From: Paracoccus lutimaris
GTDB taxonomy: Bacteria > Pseudomonadota > Alphaproteobacteria > Rhodobacterales > Rhodobacteraceae
Length of the DNA stretch: 64,000 nucleotides
Assembly: GCF_003337565.1 (NCBI RefSeq)
Contig: NZ_QPJL01000011.1
Coordinates: forward strand, 62,001 to 126,000
Reading direction: 5' to 3'
Part shown: piece by piece, positions 34,053-42,702 of the stretch
How positions within the stretch are numbered: the first letter of the stretch is position 1
How the letters are laid out: the number at the start of each line of letters is the position of its first letter
Program-made: the position numbers and the translations under genes
The notes under the pieces: model-generated
The model's database searches: none
The model's input: the letters and a program-made list of their open reading frames with translations, nothing else
Told to the model about the DNA's origin: nothing

Positions 34053-34826
34053 TCAGGCGCGCAGGGTCGCGCCGCCATCGACAAAGATATCGGCCATGGT
34101 GATGTGGCCGGCCTGATCCGACAGCAGAAACATCACCGCATCCGAGATATCCTCGGGCGTCGCCAGCTTTTTCAACGGGATGCCGGTGCGATAGCTTTCC
34201 AGATTGCCCTCGATCACCGCGCGCTCGCCATTGGCGGCCTGGTCGGCCCACATGCCGGTCTGCATCGGCGTCAGGGTCGAGCCGGGCGCGACGATATTGC
34301 AGCGCACGCCCTGTCCGGCCAGTTCCAGCCCCAGACAGCGCACCAGCATCGTGACGGCGGCCTTGGACGCCGCATAGGCGCCCATGTTCATGCGCGGCAG
34401 CGCCGCCGCGTTCGAACTGACGGTGACAATGCTGCCGCTGCCATGGCGCACCATCGCCCGGCCAAAGGCCCGCAGGGTGTTGAAACTGCCGGTGGTGTTG
34501 ACGCCGATCACCCGCTCCCATTCCTCGGGCGCAAGATCCAGCAGCGGCCCGATCGACAGGATCCCGGCGGCATGGACGCCAAGGGCCAGCGGACCCAGCC
34601 GGGCCTCGGTTTCGGTCACCAGCGCCTCAAGCGCCGCGCCGTCGCGGACATCCAGCACCGCAGATGTGACGCCGGGCGGGGCCGGGTTCGCGGCCAGCGC
34701 GGCCTCGGTATCGGCGGCGGTGACGCGGGCGCCTGCCTCAAGCAGGGCGCGGGTCACCGCCTGCCCGATGCCGCCCGCCGCACCGGTGACGATGGCGGCT
34801 TTCCCGGCAAATCCGGTCAGGCGCAT
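34053..34826 (-). CDS. entA: 2,3-dihydro-2,3-dihydroxybenzoate dehydrogenase
   Basis: A 257-residue short-chain dehydrogenase. The NAD-binding TGAAGGIG lies at 14-21, followed by the NNAG-equivalent HAAG, catalytic Ser in VTVSSNAAALPRMNMGAY and the YAASK Tyr/Lys pair. The SSNAAxxPRMxMxAYxASKAA stretch is characteristic of EntA and DhbA rather than general SDR enzymes. It oxidises 2,3-dihydro-DHB to 2,3-dihydroxybenzoate with NAD+. Last gene of the leftward entC-entB-entA operon, overlapping entB by ten bases. Confidence 0.92.
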   Translation of the reverse strand: MRLTGFAGKAAIVTGAAGGIGQAVTRALLEAGARVTAADTEAALAANPAPPGVTSAVLDVRDGAALEALVTETEARLGPLALGVHAAGILSIGPLLDLAPEEWERVIGVNTTGSFNTLRAFGRAMVRHGSGSIVTVSSNAAALPRMNMGAYAASKAAVTMLVRCLGLELAGQGVRCNIVAPGSTLTPMQTGMWADQAANGERAVIEGNLESYRTGIPLKKLATPEDISDAVMFLLSDQAGHITMADIFVDGGATLRA

Positions 34827-35476
34827 GATCTGACCTTTTCGGCGGGACCCAGCGCCGCGACCGCCTGATCGGTGGACAGCACCACGCCGCAGGTCGCCGC
34901 GATCCAGCCCATCGCCATGTCGTGTTTCTCGCGCGAGAAATCGGCCTGCGCATCGGCGACGGCAAAGGTCTCGATATCGCGCTGGAAGGCCTCGACCGCG
35001 GTGGCAAGGCAGCCGATATGGGCGTAAATCCCGCAGATCATCAGCTGGTCGCGCCCGCGCGCGCGCATCAGTGCTTCCAGATTCGAGCGCTGAAAGGCAC
35101 TGTAGCGGTGCTTGACCAGCAGGATATCGCCCTGTGCCGGAGCCAGATCGGGCAGGATCTCCTCATGCTCGGGGGTGGCGCCCATGCCCGGGCCCCACAG
35201 ATCGGCCTGAAGACCGCGATCGGGGCGGAACTGGTTGCCGTTCTGCGCGGTGTAAAAGACCGGCACGCCCGCCGCGCGCGCGCCCGCGATCAGGCGGGCG
35301 ATATTGGCGATGGCCGGGGTCAGCGGTGCGCCTGCAGGATAGGGGCGGCAGAAATAGCGCTGCATGTCATGGACCAGCAGTGCCAGCCGGTCGCGCCGGG
35401 GCTGCCACGGCCCGCGCGCCTTGGGCAGGTCGCTTTCGCGGGGCAAGTCATAGGGGGCGATGCCGGGCAGGGCCAT
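34817..35476 (-). CDS. entB: isochorismatase (EntB without carrier domain)
   Basis: A 219-residue isochorismatase. ALLVHDMQRYF gives the catalytic Asp, ILLVKHRYSAFQRSNLE the catalytic Lys, and ICGIYAHIGCLATAVEAFQR the EntB-type active-site loop. It converts isochorismate to 2,3-dihydro-2,3-dihydroxybenzoate and pyruvate. E. coli EntB is about 285 residues because it carries a C-terminal aryl carrier domain. This protein ends before that domain, and the carrier is encoded separately at 33771-34013. The start overlaps the entC stop by one base (TGATG), which sets the start firmly. Confidence 0.92.
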   Translation of the reverse strand: MALPGIAPYDLPRESDLPKARGPWQPRRDRLALLVHDMQRYFCRPYPAGAPLTPAIANIARLIAGARAAGVPVFYTAQNGNQFRPDRGLQADLWGPGMGATPEHEEILPDLAPAQGDILLVKHRYSAFQRSNLEALMRARGRDQLMICGIYAHIGCLATAVEAFQRDIETFAVADAQADFSREKHDMAMGWIAATCGVVLSTDQAVAALGPAEKVRSCA

Positions 35477-36681
35477 CAGTTCACTCCTTCTTCCATACGC
35501 AGGACACCGGCCAGACCGGCATCTGCGGGCAGGCCAAGCGCGGCCAGCAATGCGCCGAACTTGGCACCAGTTTCGGCCGCCTCGGCCATCGGTTCTGATC
35601 CGGGCACGATCCCTGCCCCGGCATAAAGCCGCGCCTGCCGGCCGCTGATCTCGGCGCAGCGGATGGCGACATACCAGGCACCATCGCCCCTTGCGTCGCA
35701 CCAGCCGACGGCCCCGGCATAGAAATCCCGCGCCACGGGTTCAAGCGTCCTGATCAGCCCCTCGGCCCGGGTGGTCGGAACGCCGCCCACCGCCGGCGTC
35801 GGATGCAGCGCCGAGGCCAGCACCACGGCGGGGGTTTCGGCATCCTTCAGCCGCCCCTCGATCCGTGTGCCCAGATGCCACATGCTGCGGGTCGAGGTGA
35901 CGCGCGTGCCCTCGGGGCAGCGCAGATCGCGGCACCAAGGGGTCAGCGTGTCCAGGATCGCCTCGACCACCATGGCATGTTCGCGGTGGTCCTTGCCGGA
36001 TTTCTCCAGCCCGGCGGCGGCGGCGCGGTCCAGCTGCGGGTCGATCTGGCGCCGGGCCGATCCTGCCAGCGGATGCGACAGCACCCGCGCGCCACGCTTT
36101 TCGACCAGCAGCTCCGGCGTTGCGCCGCAAAGCTGTCGGCTTTGGCCATCTGGCGCAGGCGGCAGCTGCACACGAAAAGCGGTGGCACTGGGATCGGCGC
36201 CCAGCCGCGCCATCAGGGCGCTGACCGGGATCGGATCTGCGGCGCGCAGTATCAGCGTGCGCGCCAGCACCAGCTTTTGCAGCGCGCCGGGCGCGCCGGG
36301 TTCCCCGTCCATGATCTCCAGCGCCTGCGCGACGCTGCGGGCATAGTCCCGCACCGCCGGTTCGGGGGTCAGCGACCAGTCCCGCAAGGCCAGCGCCTCC
36401 GTGCCGGCGGTGATCGGGGCGGGGGCAGTGGTGTCGCAAAGCCACAGGCAATCGGGCGCCGCGCGGTCAAAGGGCAGCGCCCCGCCGATCATCTGGCCTG
36501 GCCCGGCCTCGTCAAAGGCGTCGTCGATCCGCGCGGCCAGCGTGCGCGCCGTGCCGGGCGCGACCTGCGCCGCCGTGCCACGGCCCAGGACGCATCCGGC
36601 CGGGCCGTTGAACGCAAATGCGATCTGCGCGTCCAGCCGTGCGGCAGCTGCGCTGGTGGAGTCAGAGAGACGAATGTTCAT
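35476..36681 (-). CDS. entC: isochorismate synthase
   Basis: A 401-residue chorismate-binding enzyme of EntC/DhbC type. Recognisable segments are LQKLVLARTLIL, ATPELLVEKRGARVLSHPLA, SGKDHREHAMVVEAILD-like EKSGKDHREHAMVVEAIL and the C-terminal LHPTPAVGGVPTT and FYAGAVGWCDARGDGAWYVA, which form the chorismate/Mg site. It turns chorismate into isochorismate, the first step to 2,3-dihydroxybenzoate. First gene of the leftward entCBA operon; the 314-base region upstream should hold its promoter. Confidence 0.95.
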   Translation of the reverse strand: MNIRLSDSTSAAAARLDAQIAFAFNGPAGCVLGRGTAAQVAPGTARTLAARIDDAFDEAGPGQMIGGALPFDRAAPDCLWLCDTTAPAPITAGTEALALRDWSLTPEPAVRDYARSVAQALEIMDGEPGAPGALQKLVLARTLILRAADPIPVSALMARLGADPSATAFRVQLPPAPDGQSRQLCGATPELLVEKRGARVLSHPLAGSARRQIDPQLDRAAAAGLEKSGKDHREHAMVVEAILDTLTPWCRDLRCPEGTRVTSTRSMWHLGTRIEGRLKDAETPAVVLASALHPTPAVGGVPTTRAEGLIRTLEPVARDFYAGAVGWCDARGDGAWYVAIRCAEISGRQARLYAGAGIVPGSEPMAEAAETGAKFGALLAALGLPADAGLAGVLRMEEGVN

Positions 36682-36995
36682 GCTCTATCTCATTGCTGGA
36701 AAGGGTGCAGCCCCATGTCGGTCGGGTGCCAAAGACATCGCCGCCGCAATGCGGCGGGGTCTCTGGGGCGGAATGCTCCTGCATGGGGGCGGTGATTGAT
36801 TTTACAGGGGTGGCGTGCCCTGCGACCCGGCAGTCAAGCGGTCGCGGATGGCTGATCTGGCTGCCCGCGCGCAATCTGGACGAGTGTCCACAGAAAGGCA
36901 AGTGAAAAAGTCAGGTATAGCAATCTGCGGGTCCGGCGCTTGGAACTTGCCGCTTGGCACCTATGTTCTGGCGATAGGCCAACCCCCGAGGACGC
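36682..36995. other. 314-base divergent region, entC to lipid kinase
   Basis: No supported gene. It should carry the promoter of the leftward entC operon and of the rightward lipid-kinase operon. I searched for a Fur or RirA inverted repeat by eye and found no convincing one. The part next to entC (36690-36710) is moderately A+T-rich. Confidence 0.3.
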
Positions 36996-37961
36996 ATGCG
37001 CAATTCCCCCCCGCAAAGCCCCGATGCTGCCGTGTTCGACCTGTCCCGCGCGCGGGTCTGTGTCATCGTGAACATGGGTTCGGGGCGCAAGGCCGGCGGC
37101 GATATCGCGGCCCGACTGCAGGATGCGCTGCAAGGCCGCGCCGCCGAGGTCGCGATTCGCCGCATCGAACAGGGCGCCGATCTCAGCGACATGGCGCGGC
37201 AGGCCGTGGCCGAGGGCTTCCATCTGGTCGTGGCCGCCGGCGGCGACGGCACGCAGGCGGCTGTGGCCAGCGCGCTGGCCGGTACCGATGTCGCCATGGC
37301 GGTGATCCCCGGCGGCACCTTCAACTATTTCGCCCGCGATCTTGGCTCGGGCGAGACGGTCGACGAGGCGTTGAAGATCTTCGAAGCGCCGCAGCTGCGC
37401 CACGTCCATGTCGGCGAGGTCAACGGCATGATCTTCCTGAACAATATCAGCTTCGGCGCCTATCCCGAGATTCTCAAACGCCGCGAAAGCATCTATCGGC
37501 GCTGGGGCCGTTCGCGCATCGCGGCCTATTGGTCGGCGCTGGCGGCTTTGTGGAACCTGCGCCACCCCCTGCACCTGACCGTGCGGGCCGAGGGGCAGGA
37601 ACAGCATTTCACCACTGCGCTCGCCTTTGTCGCCAAAAGCGCCTACCAGCTGGAAACCTTTGGGCTTGAGGGGGCCGACCGCGTGCGCGAAGGCCATCTG
37701 GCGCTGCTGATTGCGCGTGCCCGCAGGCCGTGGCCGCTGGTGCGCGCCGCGCTGCGGCTGGCCTTTGGCAAGACCGCCCGCTATGCCGATTTCGACCTGA
37801 TCTGCGCCGATGAAATGCGCATCGACGCCGCTCCCGCCCATGAATATATCGCCCATGACGGCGAAAAAAGCTGGATGGATTCGCCCTTTGAGGTCCGGGT
37901 GCGGCATGATGCGCTGAAGGTGCTGGTTCCCGCCGCCGGCACCGGGCAGGATAAGGCATGA
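36996..37961 (+). CDS. diacylglycerol kinase family lipid kinase
   Basis: A 321-residue protein with the DAGK catalytic domain: VIVNMGSGRKAGGD near the start (nucleotide-binding NP/NxxSG region), AAGGDGTQAAVASAL (the GGDGT motif, about residue 85) and VIPGGTFNYFARDLG. The second domain continues with HVGEVNGMIFLNNISFGAYP. Such enzymes phosphorylate diacylglycerol, ceramide or related lipids at the membrane. The ATG has GAGG four bases before it. The stop overlaps the phosphodiesterase start (ATGA), so the two are coupled and may act on connected membrane-lipid chemistry. Confidence 0.88.
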   Translation: MRNSPPQSPDAAVFDLSRARVCVIVNMGSGRKAGGDIAARLQDALQGRAAEVAIRRIEQGADLSDMARQAVAEGFHLVVAAGGDGTQAAVASALAGTDVAMAVIPGGTFNYFARDLGSGETVDEALKIFEAPQLRHVHVGEVNGMIFLNNISFGAYPEILKRRESIYRRWGRSRIAAYWSALAALWNLRHPLHLTVRAEGQEQHFTTALAFVAKSAYQLETFGLEGADRVREGHLALLIARARRPWPLVRAALRLAFGKTARYADFDLICADEMRIDAAPAHEYIAHDGEKSWMDSPFEVRVRHDALKVLVPAAGTGQDKA

Positions 37962-38746
37962 CCCGCATCCTGCATCTTTCCGACCTGCATTTCGGCCTTG
38001 AACGCACGACGCTGATCGCGCCCCTGCTCGATCTGGTGAATGCTGCCCGTGCCGATCTGGTGGTGGTCTCGGGCGATCTGACCCATCGCGGCCGCTCGGC
38101 GCAATTCGCGCAGGCAGCGGCCTTTCTGCGCCGGATCGAGGCGCCGCTGATCGCGGTGCCGGGCAATCACGACATCCCGCTTTACAAGCTGACCGACAGG
38201 ATCATGCGGCCCTATCGCCGCTATCGCGATGCGATTGCCCGGACACTTGAGCCGATCGGCCATGTCGGCGATATCCGGGTCCAGGGCGTGAACAGCGTCG
38301 ATCCGATGGCCTGGCAGCGCGGCGCGATCAGCACCGATCAGGTCGCCCGCGTGACCCGCGCGCTGGACCCCGCCTGCGTCAATATCGTGGCGCTGCACCA
38401 CCCGTTGCAGCAGCGCCCCGAGGTGGACAAGGCCCTGGCCGAAGGCGCGCCCGAGGCCTTGGCAGGCTTTGAAAGCGCCGGCATCCATGTCGTTCTGACC
38501 GGTCATCTGCATATCTGGTCGATCGGCGCCTTTCAGGGCGCAAGCGGCCGCAGCCTTTTGCAGATTCAGGCCGGCACCGCGCTTTGCGCCCGCCCGGGGG
38601 ATCTTCAGAACGAATTCGCCGTGCTGGACTTTCAAGGCGATGACCTTCTGGTCGAACGCCACATCGCCCCCATGTCCGAGCCGGGCTTCCGCCCCCCCGA
38701 ATATCTGCGCTTCACCCGCCGCACCGGCATCTGGCAAAGCCTCTAG
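37958..38746 (+). CDS. metallophosphoesterase (CpdA-like)
   Basis: A 262-residue calcineurin-like phosphoesterase. The metal-ligand blocks are all present: ILHLSDLHFG, VVVSGDLTHRG, VPGNHDIPLY, IVALHHPLQQ and LTGHLHIWSIG. The closest well-known member is the cyclic AMP phosphodiesterase CpdA, but many paralogues act on other phosphodiesters, so the substrate is open. It overlaps the upstream lipid-kinase gene by four bases, suggesting a phospholipid-linked role. A REP-like hairpin follows the stop. Confidence 0.88.
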   Translation: MTRILHLSDLHFGLERTTLIAPLLDLVNAARADLVVVSGDLTHRGRSAQFAQAAAFLRRIEAPLIAVPGNHDIPLYKLTDRIMRPYRRYRDAIARTLEPIGHVGDIRVQGVNSVDPMAWQRGAISTDQVARVTRALDPACVNIVALHHPLQQRPEVDKALAEGAPEALAGFESAGIHVVLTGHLHIWSIGAFQGASGRSLLQIQAGTALCARPGDLQNEFAVLDFQGDDLLVERHIAPMSEPGFRPPEYLRFTRRTGIWQSL

Positions 38747-38751
38747 CCCTT

Positions 38752-38798
38752 CTTCTTCACCGAAATATCCTCGGGGATCCGGGGGGCGAGCCCCCCGG
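38752..38798. repeat. REP-like element between convergent genes (single copy)
   Basis: A+T-containing lead GAAATATCCTCGGGG followed by CCGGGGGGC, GA, GCCCCCCGG: a perfect 9-bp hairpin at 38779-38798. The same lead-plus-hairpin design occurs twice at 43489-43617. It fills the gap between the convergent phosphodiesterase and VOC genes and could stop transcription from both sides. Confidence 0.6.
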
Positions 38799-38806
38799 CG
38801 CGGCGC

Positions 38807-39601
38807 TCAAGCCTTCCCCTCGACGCGGATCTTCGTCCCCCAGGGGTCCACGAATTCCCGCGCCCCCAGCGCCGCCAGAACCCCGGCATCCGCCGCCAGA
38901 ACCAGTTCCGACAGCCCGGTCGCATCCGCGCTGCGCGGACCCGCGCCGCGGCTGTTCCAGATATTCCCGGCCAGATGATGGTGATAGCCGCCGCTGGCAA
39001 AGAAGCTGGCGCCAAAGACATGGGCGGTGCGGTCCATGCCCAGCCGGTTCATGTAGAAATCCTCGGCCCGGGCCACGTCGCCGACCTGCAGATGCACATG
39101 GCCGATCACCGTGCCTTCGGGCGCGCCCCGCCAGAGGTCGCGTCCCGCAGCCAGCAGATCCTGCAGGTTCAGCGCCACCGTGTCCATCCGCACCTCGGCG
39201 CCGTTCCGGTCCCAGCTGTCGCGGGGCCGGTCGGCATAGACCTCGATGCCATTTCCCTCGGGGTCGCGCAGATAGATTGCCTCGCTGACCAGATGGTCCG
39301 AGGCTCCGTCCAGCGCGGTCTGGTTCTCGGCGATCCTGCGCAGCCAGCTTCCCAACGCGCGCCGGTCGGGCAACAGAAAGGCGGTGTGGAAAAGCCCGGC
39401 TTCCTGAGGGCGAAACCGTGCGGCGGTGTCGCGGCGCAACTCGACAAGAGGCGCGTCATCGACGCCCAGCACCATCCCGGCCGCATCGCCGGACAGGCGC
39501 TGTAAGCCGATAGTGTCCTGATAGAAATCGCCGACCTTGCCGAGGTCGTTGACGGTCAGCACGACGCGGCCGATCTGAAGGGGGGCGTCACTCGTTGCCA
39601 T
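38807..39601 (-). CDS. VOC family ring-cleaving dioxygenase (CatE-like)
   Basis: A 264-residue protein with two vicinal-oxygen-chelate modules. The first has QIGRVVLTVNDLGKVGDFYQ, LFHTAFLLPDR and RDPEGNGIEVYADRPRDSW, close to catechol-2,3-dioxygenase CatE of Bacillus. The second has IGHVHLQVGDVARAEDFYMN and YHHHLAGNIWNSRG. The likely Fe ligands are His of FHTAF or GHVHL and Glu of GIEVY. It may open catechol or hydroquinone rings. Start at 39601 is set by CAGGAG upstream; the long open frame beyond it is spurious. Stands alone. Confidence 0.85.
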   Translation of the reverse strand: MATSDAPLQIGRVVLTVNDLGKVGDFYQDTIGLQRLSGDAAGMVLGVDDAPLVELRRDTAARFRPQEAGLFHTAFLLPDRRALGSWLRRIAENQTALDGASDHLVSEAIYLRDPEGNGIEVYADRPRDSWDRNGAEVRMDTVALNLQDLLAAGRDLWRGAPEGTVIGHVHLQVGDVARAEDFYMNRLGMDRTAHVFGASFFASGGYHHHLAGNIWNSRGAGPRSADATGLSELVLAADAGVLAALGAREFVDPWGTKIRVEGKA

Positions 39602-39760
39602 GATGATCTCCTGTGATCCTTGCCGCCAAGATAGGCGCGCGGGGCCTGTCCTGAAATGGCGAAAGTCGGGGAATACTGACGCTGAAATGGCGACAATTTC
39701 CGCCAATTGCCTTCGCCTGCGGCCCGGCGCATGATGCGGGACCCTTGCCGCCGGATACCG

Positions 39761-40978
39761 ATGACCCCCAAGACCCGCCCGCAGCGCCCGCCCAAGCCTG
39801 CCCAGAAACCAGCCGCGAAACCCGCAGCAAGCCCCGCGCAACCGCCCGAGGCCGCGCCTTTGGCCGCCGATCCCGCGCGGATGGAGATCTTTCTGGTCGC
39901 CACCCCGGGCCTTGAGGACCCCTTGGCCGATGAGGCCCGCGCATGCGGCTTTGACGCGCAGGTCCAGCCCGGCGGCGTGACCTTCACCGGCGGCTGGCCG
40001 GATGTCTGGCGCGCCAATCTGGAGATCCGCGGCGCGACCCGCGTGCTGGCCCGCATCGGGGCCTTTCGCGCCATGCATCCCGCGCAACTGGACAAGCGTG
40101 CGCGCCGGTTTCCATGGGCCGACTGGCTGCGCCCGGACGTGCCCATCCGGATCGAGGCCACCAGTCGCAAGTCCCGCATCTATCACGCCGGCGCCATCAT
40201 CCAGCGGTTTCAGGCTGCAATCAGCGAAACCCTTGGCGCTCCGATCGCCGAGGACGCGCAGGTCACACTGAAAATCCGCATCGAGGACGATCTGTGCACG
40301 ATCAGCCTGGATAGCTCGGGCGAGTCGCTGCACAAGCGTGGCCACAAGCAGGCGGTCGGCAAGGCGCCGATGCGGGAAACCATGGCGGCGATGTTCCTGC
40401 GCCAATGCGGCTTTGACGGGGACGAGCCGGTTCTGGACCCGATGTGCGGCTCGGGCACATTCCCGATCGAGGCGGCTGAAATCGCTGCCGGGCTGAAACC
40501 GGGCCGGATGCGGCATTTCGCATTCGAACAGTTTGCCCATTTCGACGACGCTGCGTGGCAGGCGATGCGCGCAGCCCCCGCCATTCCGCCCGCGCCCGCA
40601 AGTCTCCGCTTCTTTGGCCGCGACCGCGATGCAGGCGCAATCCGCATGTCCCAGGAAAACGCCATCCGCGCCGGGCTGGCGGACTGGACCCGGTTTGAGC
40701 CGGGATCAATCAGCGACCTGACTCGCCCCGAGGGACCGCCGGGCCTTGTCATCATCAACCCGCCCTATGGCGCGCGGATCGGCAATAAAGGTCCGCTATT
40801 CGGTCTGCACGCCGCAATGGGCGAGGTTCTGCGCAACCAGTTCGGCGGCTGGCGCGTCGGCATCGTCACCAGTGACGGCCAGCTTGCCCGCGCCACAGGT
40901 TTACCCTTCCGCGAGCCGGGACCTTATATCGCCCATGGCGGGCTGAAGATCCGGCTTTACCTGACGGGGCCGCTTTAA
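39761..40978 (+). CDS. THUMP-domain class I RNA guanine methyltransferase (RlmL-like)
   Basis: A 405-residue protein. A Pro/Ala-rich N-terminus (about 1-35) precedes a THUMP/ferredoxin-like RNA-binding region (about 38-190, IFLVATPGLEDPLADEARA). The methyltransferase domain has DPMCGSGTFPIEAA for SAM binding and IINPPYGARIG, the NPPY motif for N2 methylation of guanine. It resembles the RlmL N-terminal half/YcbY family acting on 23S rRNA. The ATG at 39761 is preferred; an in-frame start at 39707 would add a poor leader. Its TAA shares the palindrome TTAA with the stop of the convergent gene. Confidence 0.88.
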   Translation: MTPKTRPQRPPKPAQKPAAKPAASPAQPPEAAPLAADPARMEIFLVATPGLEDPLADEARACGFDAQVQPGGVTFTGGWPDVWRANLEIRGATRVLARIGAFRAMHPAQLDKRARRFPWADWLRPDVPIRIEATSRKSRIYHAGAIIQRFQAAISETLGAPIAEDAQVTLKIRIEDDLCTISLDSSGESLHKRGHKQAVGKAPMRETMAAMFLRQCGFDGDEPVLDPMCGSGTFPIEAAEIAAGLKPGRMRHFAFEQFAHFDDAAWQAMRAAPAIPPAPASLRFFGRDRDAGAIRMSQENAIRAGLADWTRFEPGSISDLTRPEGPPGLVIINPPYGARIGNKGPLFGLHAAMGEVLRNQFGGWRVGIVTSDGQLARATGLPFREPGPYIAHGGLKIRLYLTGPL

Positions 40979-41511
40979 TCCTTGCCATGCCTCCGGGCGG
41001 CAAGGCGCGCGGGCCAGCGGGGCAAGGGCGGGATAAGCAGGGTATCGCCGGGCGCGACCCGCCCGGCCAGCCAGATCAGATCACGCCGTGCCATGGCGAT
41101 GCAGCCCGCCGTCGGAAAGCCGGGCCGCCGCCACTGGTGCAGGAATATGGCCGAACCCAGACCGGTCCTGGCATCGGGATAGTTCCAGTCGGTGACCAGC
41201 ACGATATCGTAAAGCGGATCAGGCCGCCGCATCGCCTCGTGGCTGGGGCGAAAGGGCGCGCGGACATGCTGGTTATAATCCGGGTGGCCTGATGCATCGC
41301 ACCACAGATCCCCCGGCAGGATCGGCTCGGCCCAAGGGCTTGGCCGAATCAGCCGGTCGGGCCGGTAAAGCACGCCCAGAATGCGATGCACGCCCATGGG
41401 GGTCGCGCCATCGCCTTCGCGCTTTGTCGCACTTATCCCGCCCCGCCCGACACTGCAGGGAATGACCCTGCGCCCGGCGCGCAGGCCCATCGGCGTCAGC
41501 ACCAGTCTCAT
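40975..41511 (-). CDS. L,D-transpeptidase family (YkuD) protein
   Basis: A 178-residue YkuD-domain protein. The catalytic block is FLHQWRRPGFPTAGCIAM with H125 and C137; SVGRGGISATKREGDGATPMG is the family's N-terminal substrate strand. There is no visible signal peptide, which is unusual for a periplasmic peptidoglycan cross-linking enzyme, but this short form is widespread in proteobacteria. It overlaps the ribA stop by four bases, so it is translated with ribA, and it converges head-on with the methyltransferase gene (stop codons overlap). Confidence 0.88.
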   Translation of the reverse strand: MRLVLTPMGLRAGRRVIPCSVGRGGISATKREGDGATPMGVHRILGVLYRPDRLIRPSPWAEPILPGDLWCDASGHPDYNQHVRAPFRPSHEAMRRPDPLYDIVLVTDWNYPDARTGLGSAIFLHQWRRPGFPTAGCIAMARRDLIWLAGRVAPGDTLLIPPLPRWPARLAARRHGKD

Positions 41512-42569
41512 AGCAGATGCCCGGACTTCTGCGCTTTCACATCCAGATAGCCGGTATTGTGCCGGTTGCGGGGGGTGATCAGCGGAACCCGTTCGGCCAC
41601 GCGGATCCCGTGGCCCTCCAGCATCGTCACCTTGCGCGGGTTGTTGGTCATCAGCCGCACGGCGCCGAACCCCATCTTGCGCAGGATGCCGGCACCGATG
41701 CGAAAATCACGCTCGTCATCCTCGAACCCCAGCCGGTGATTGGCCTCGACGGTGTCAAAACCCTGATTTTGCAGGGCATAGGCACGCATCTTGTTGGCAA
41801 GGCCAATGCCGCGCCCCTCTTGGTTCAGATACAGCAACACCCCTTCGCCCGCCTGCCCCATGGCGTTCAGCGCTGCATGCAGTTGCGGGCCGCAATCGCA
41901 TTTCAGGCTGCCCAGAACATCGCCGGTGAAACAGGCCGAATGCAGCCGCGCCAGCACGGGCTGGTCGCGATGCGGGGCGCCGATTTCGATGGCGTAATGC
42001 TCGGCCTCGCCATTGTCGGGACGAAAGATATGCAGTTTCGAATTCTCGGCCGACAGCAAGGGCAGGCGGGCGGCGGCAACCGGGGCCAGCGCCGCCTCGG
42101 TCGCAAGCTGCGCCAGCGCGGGGCCGGCGGTCAGATGCGTCAGCCCCTCGGGCGCGTCAGCAATCGGCACCATCAGCACGGCGGGCAAAAGCTGCGCCGA
42201 TTTCGCCAGCGCGATGGCGGCGCGGTGGGGCTGGGCGTCACCTCCGCGCGCGCTGCGCAAAGGCCCCTTCATCGGCGTCATCAGATCGCCCGCCGGGTCC
42301 GCGACCGCCCGCAGCCAGCGCGGATCGGCGTCCAAAGGCACCTCGATCCGGGCCACGTCGCCGTCATAGACCCGTGCCTTCAGCGTCTCGGCCCGCCACG
42401 AGGTCACCGCCAGAACCGCCGGGCCAAGCGCACGCATCGCCGCCACACGGTCAGCCGAAACCGTCTCGACCGCCGCTGCCAGATAGCCTCCGATCACCAC
42501 GGGCAGGCCCATGCGCAGGTCGGCGCGGGCGCGCGACAGGGTCTCGGTCAGGGTCGGGATCAGGCTCAT
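41508..42569 (-). CDS. ribA: GTP cyclohydrolase II with extra N-terminal domain
   Basis: A 353-residue protein. The C-terminal half is RibA: zinc ligands C213, C224 and C226 in ACFTGDVLGSLKCDCGPQ, then LYLNQEGRGIGLANKMRAYA and LMTNNPRKV. It opens the imidazole ring of GTP in riboflavin synthesis. The first 170 residues take the place of a DHBP synthase domain but lack its recognisable catalytic residues, so the protein is probably not a working RibBA. The start at 42569 avoids a long unlikely leader. It overlaps the L,D-transpeptidase gene by four bases. Confidence 0.9.
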   Translation of the reverse strand: MSLIPTLTETLSRARADLRMGLPVVIGGYLAAAVETVSADRVAAMRALGPAVLAVTSWRAETLKARVYDGDVARIEVPLDADPRWLRAVADPAGDLMTPMKGPLRSARGGDAQPHRAAIALAKSAQLLPAVLMVPIADAPEGLTHLTAGPALAQLATEAALAPVAAARLPLLSAENSKLHIFRPDNGEAEHYAIEIGAPHRDQPVLARLHSACFTGDVLGSLKCDCGPQLHAALNAMGQAGEGVLLYLNQEGRGIGLANKMRAYALQNQGFDTVEANHRLGFEDDERDFRIGAGILRKMGFGAVRLMTNNPRKVTMLEGHGIRVAERVPLITPRNRHNTGYLDVKAQKSGHLL

Positions 42570-42702
42570 GGCATCCGCGAAATTGAAACAAACTGAAACA
42601 TAGGGCCTTTTTCCGACAACTCCATGTGAGAATTGCTGCAATACGCTGGACGCAAGGCCATCGCATCCTCACGTTTCCGCCATAACGCCAAAGGAGGCAA
42701 GA

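Noticed and set aside
39602-40540. Upstream extension of the VOC dioxygenase reading frame
   Set aside because: It is antisense to the methyltransferase gene and the VOC protein starts cleanly at 39601 behind CAGGAG.
42570-42702. FMN riboswitch upstream of ribA
   Set aside because: The 133-base gap between ribA and the response regulator shows no RFN-type conserved blocks.
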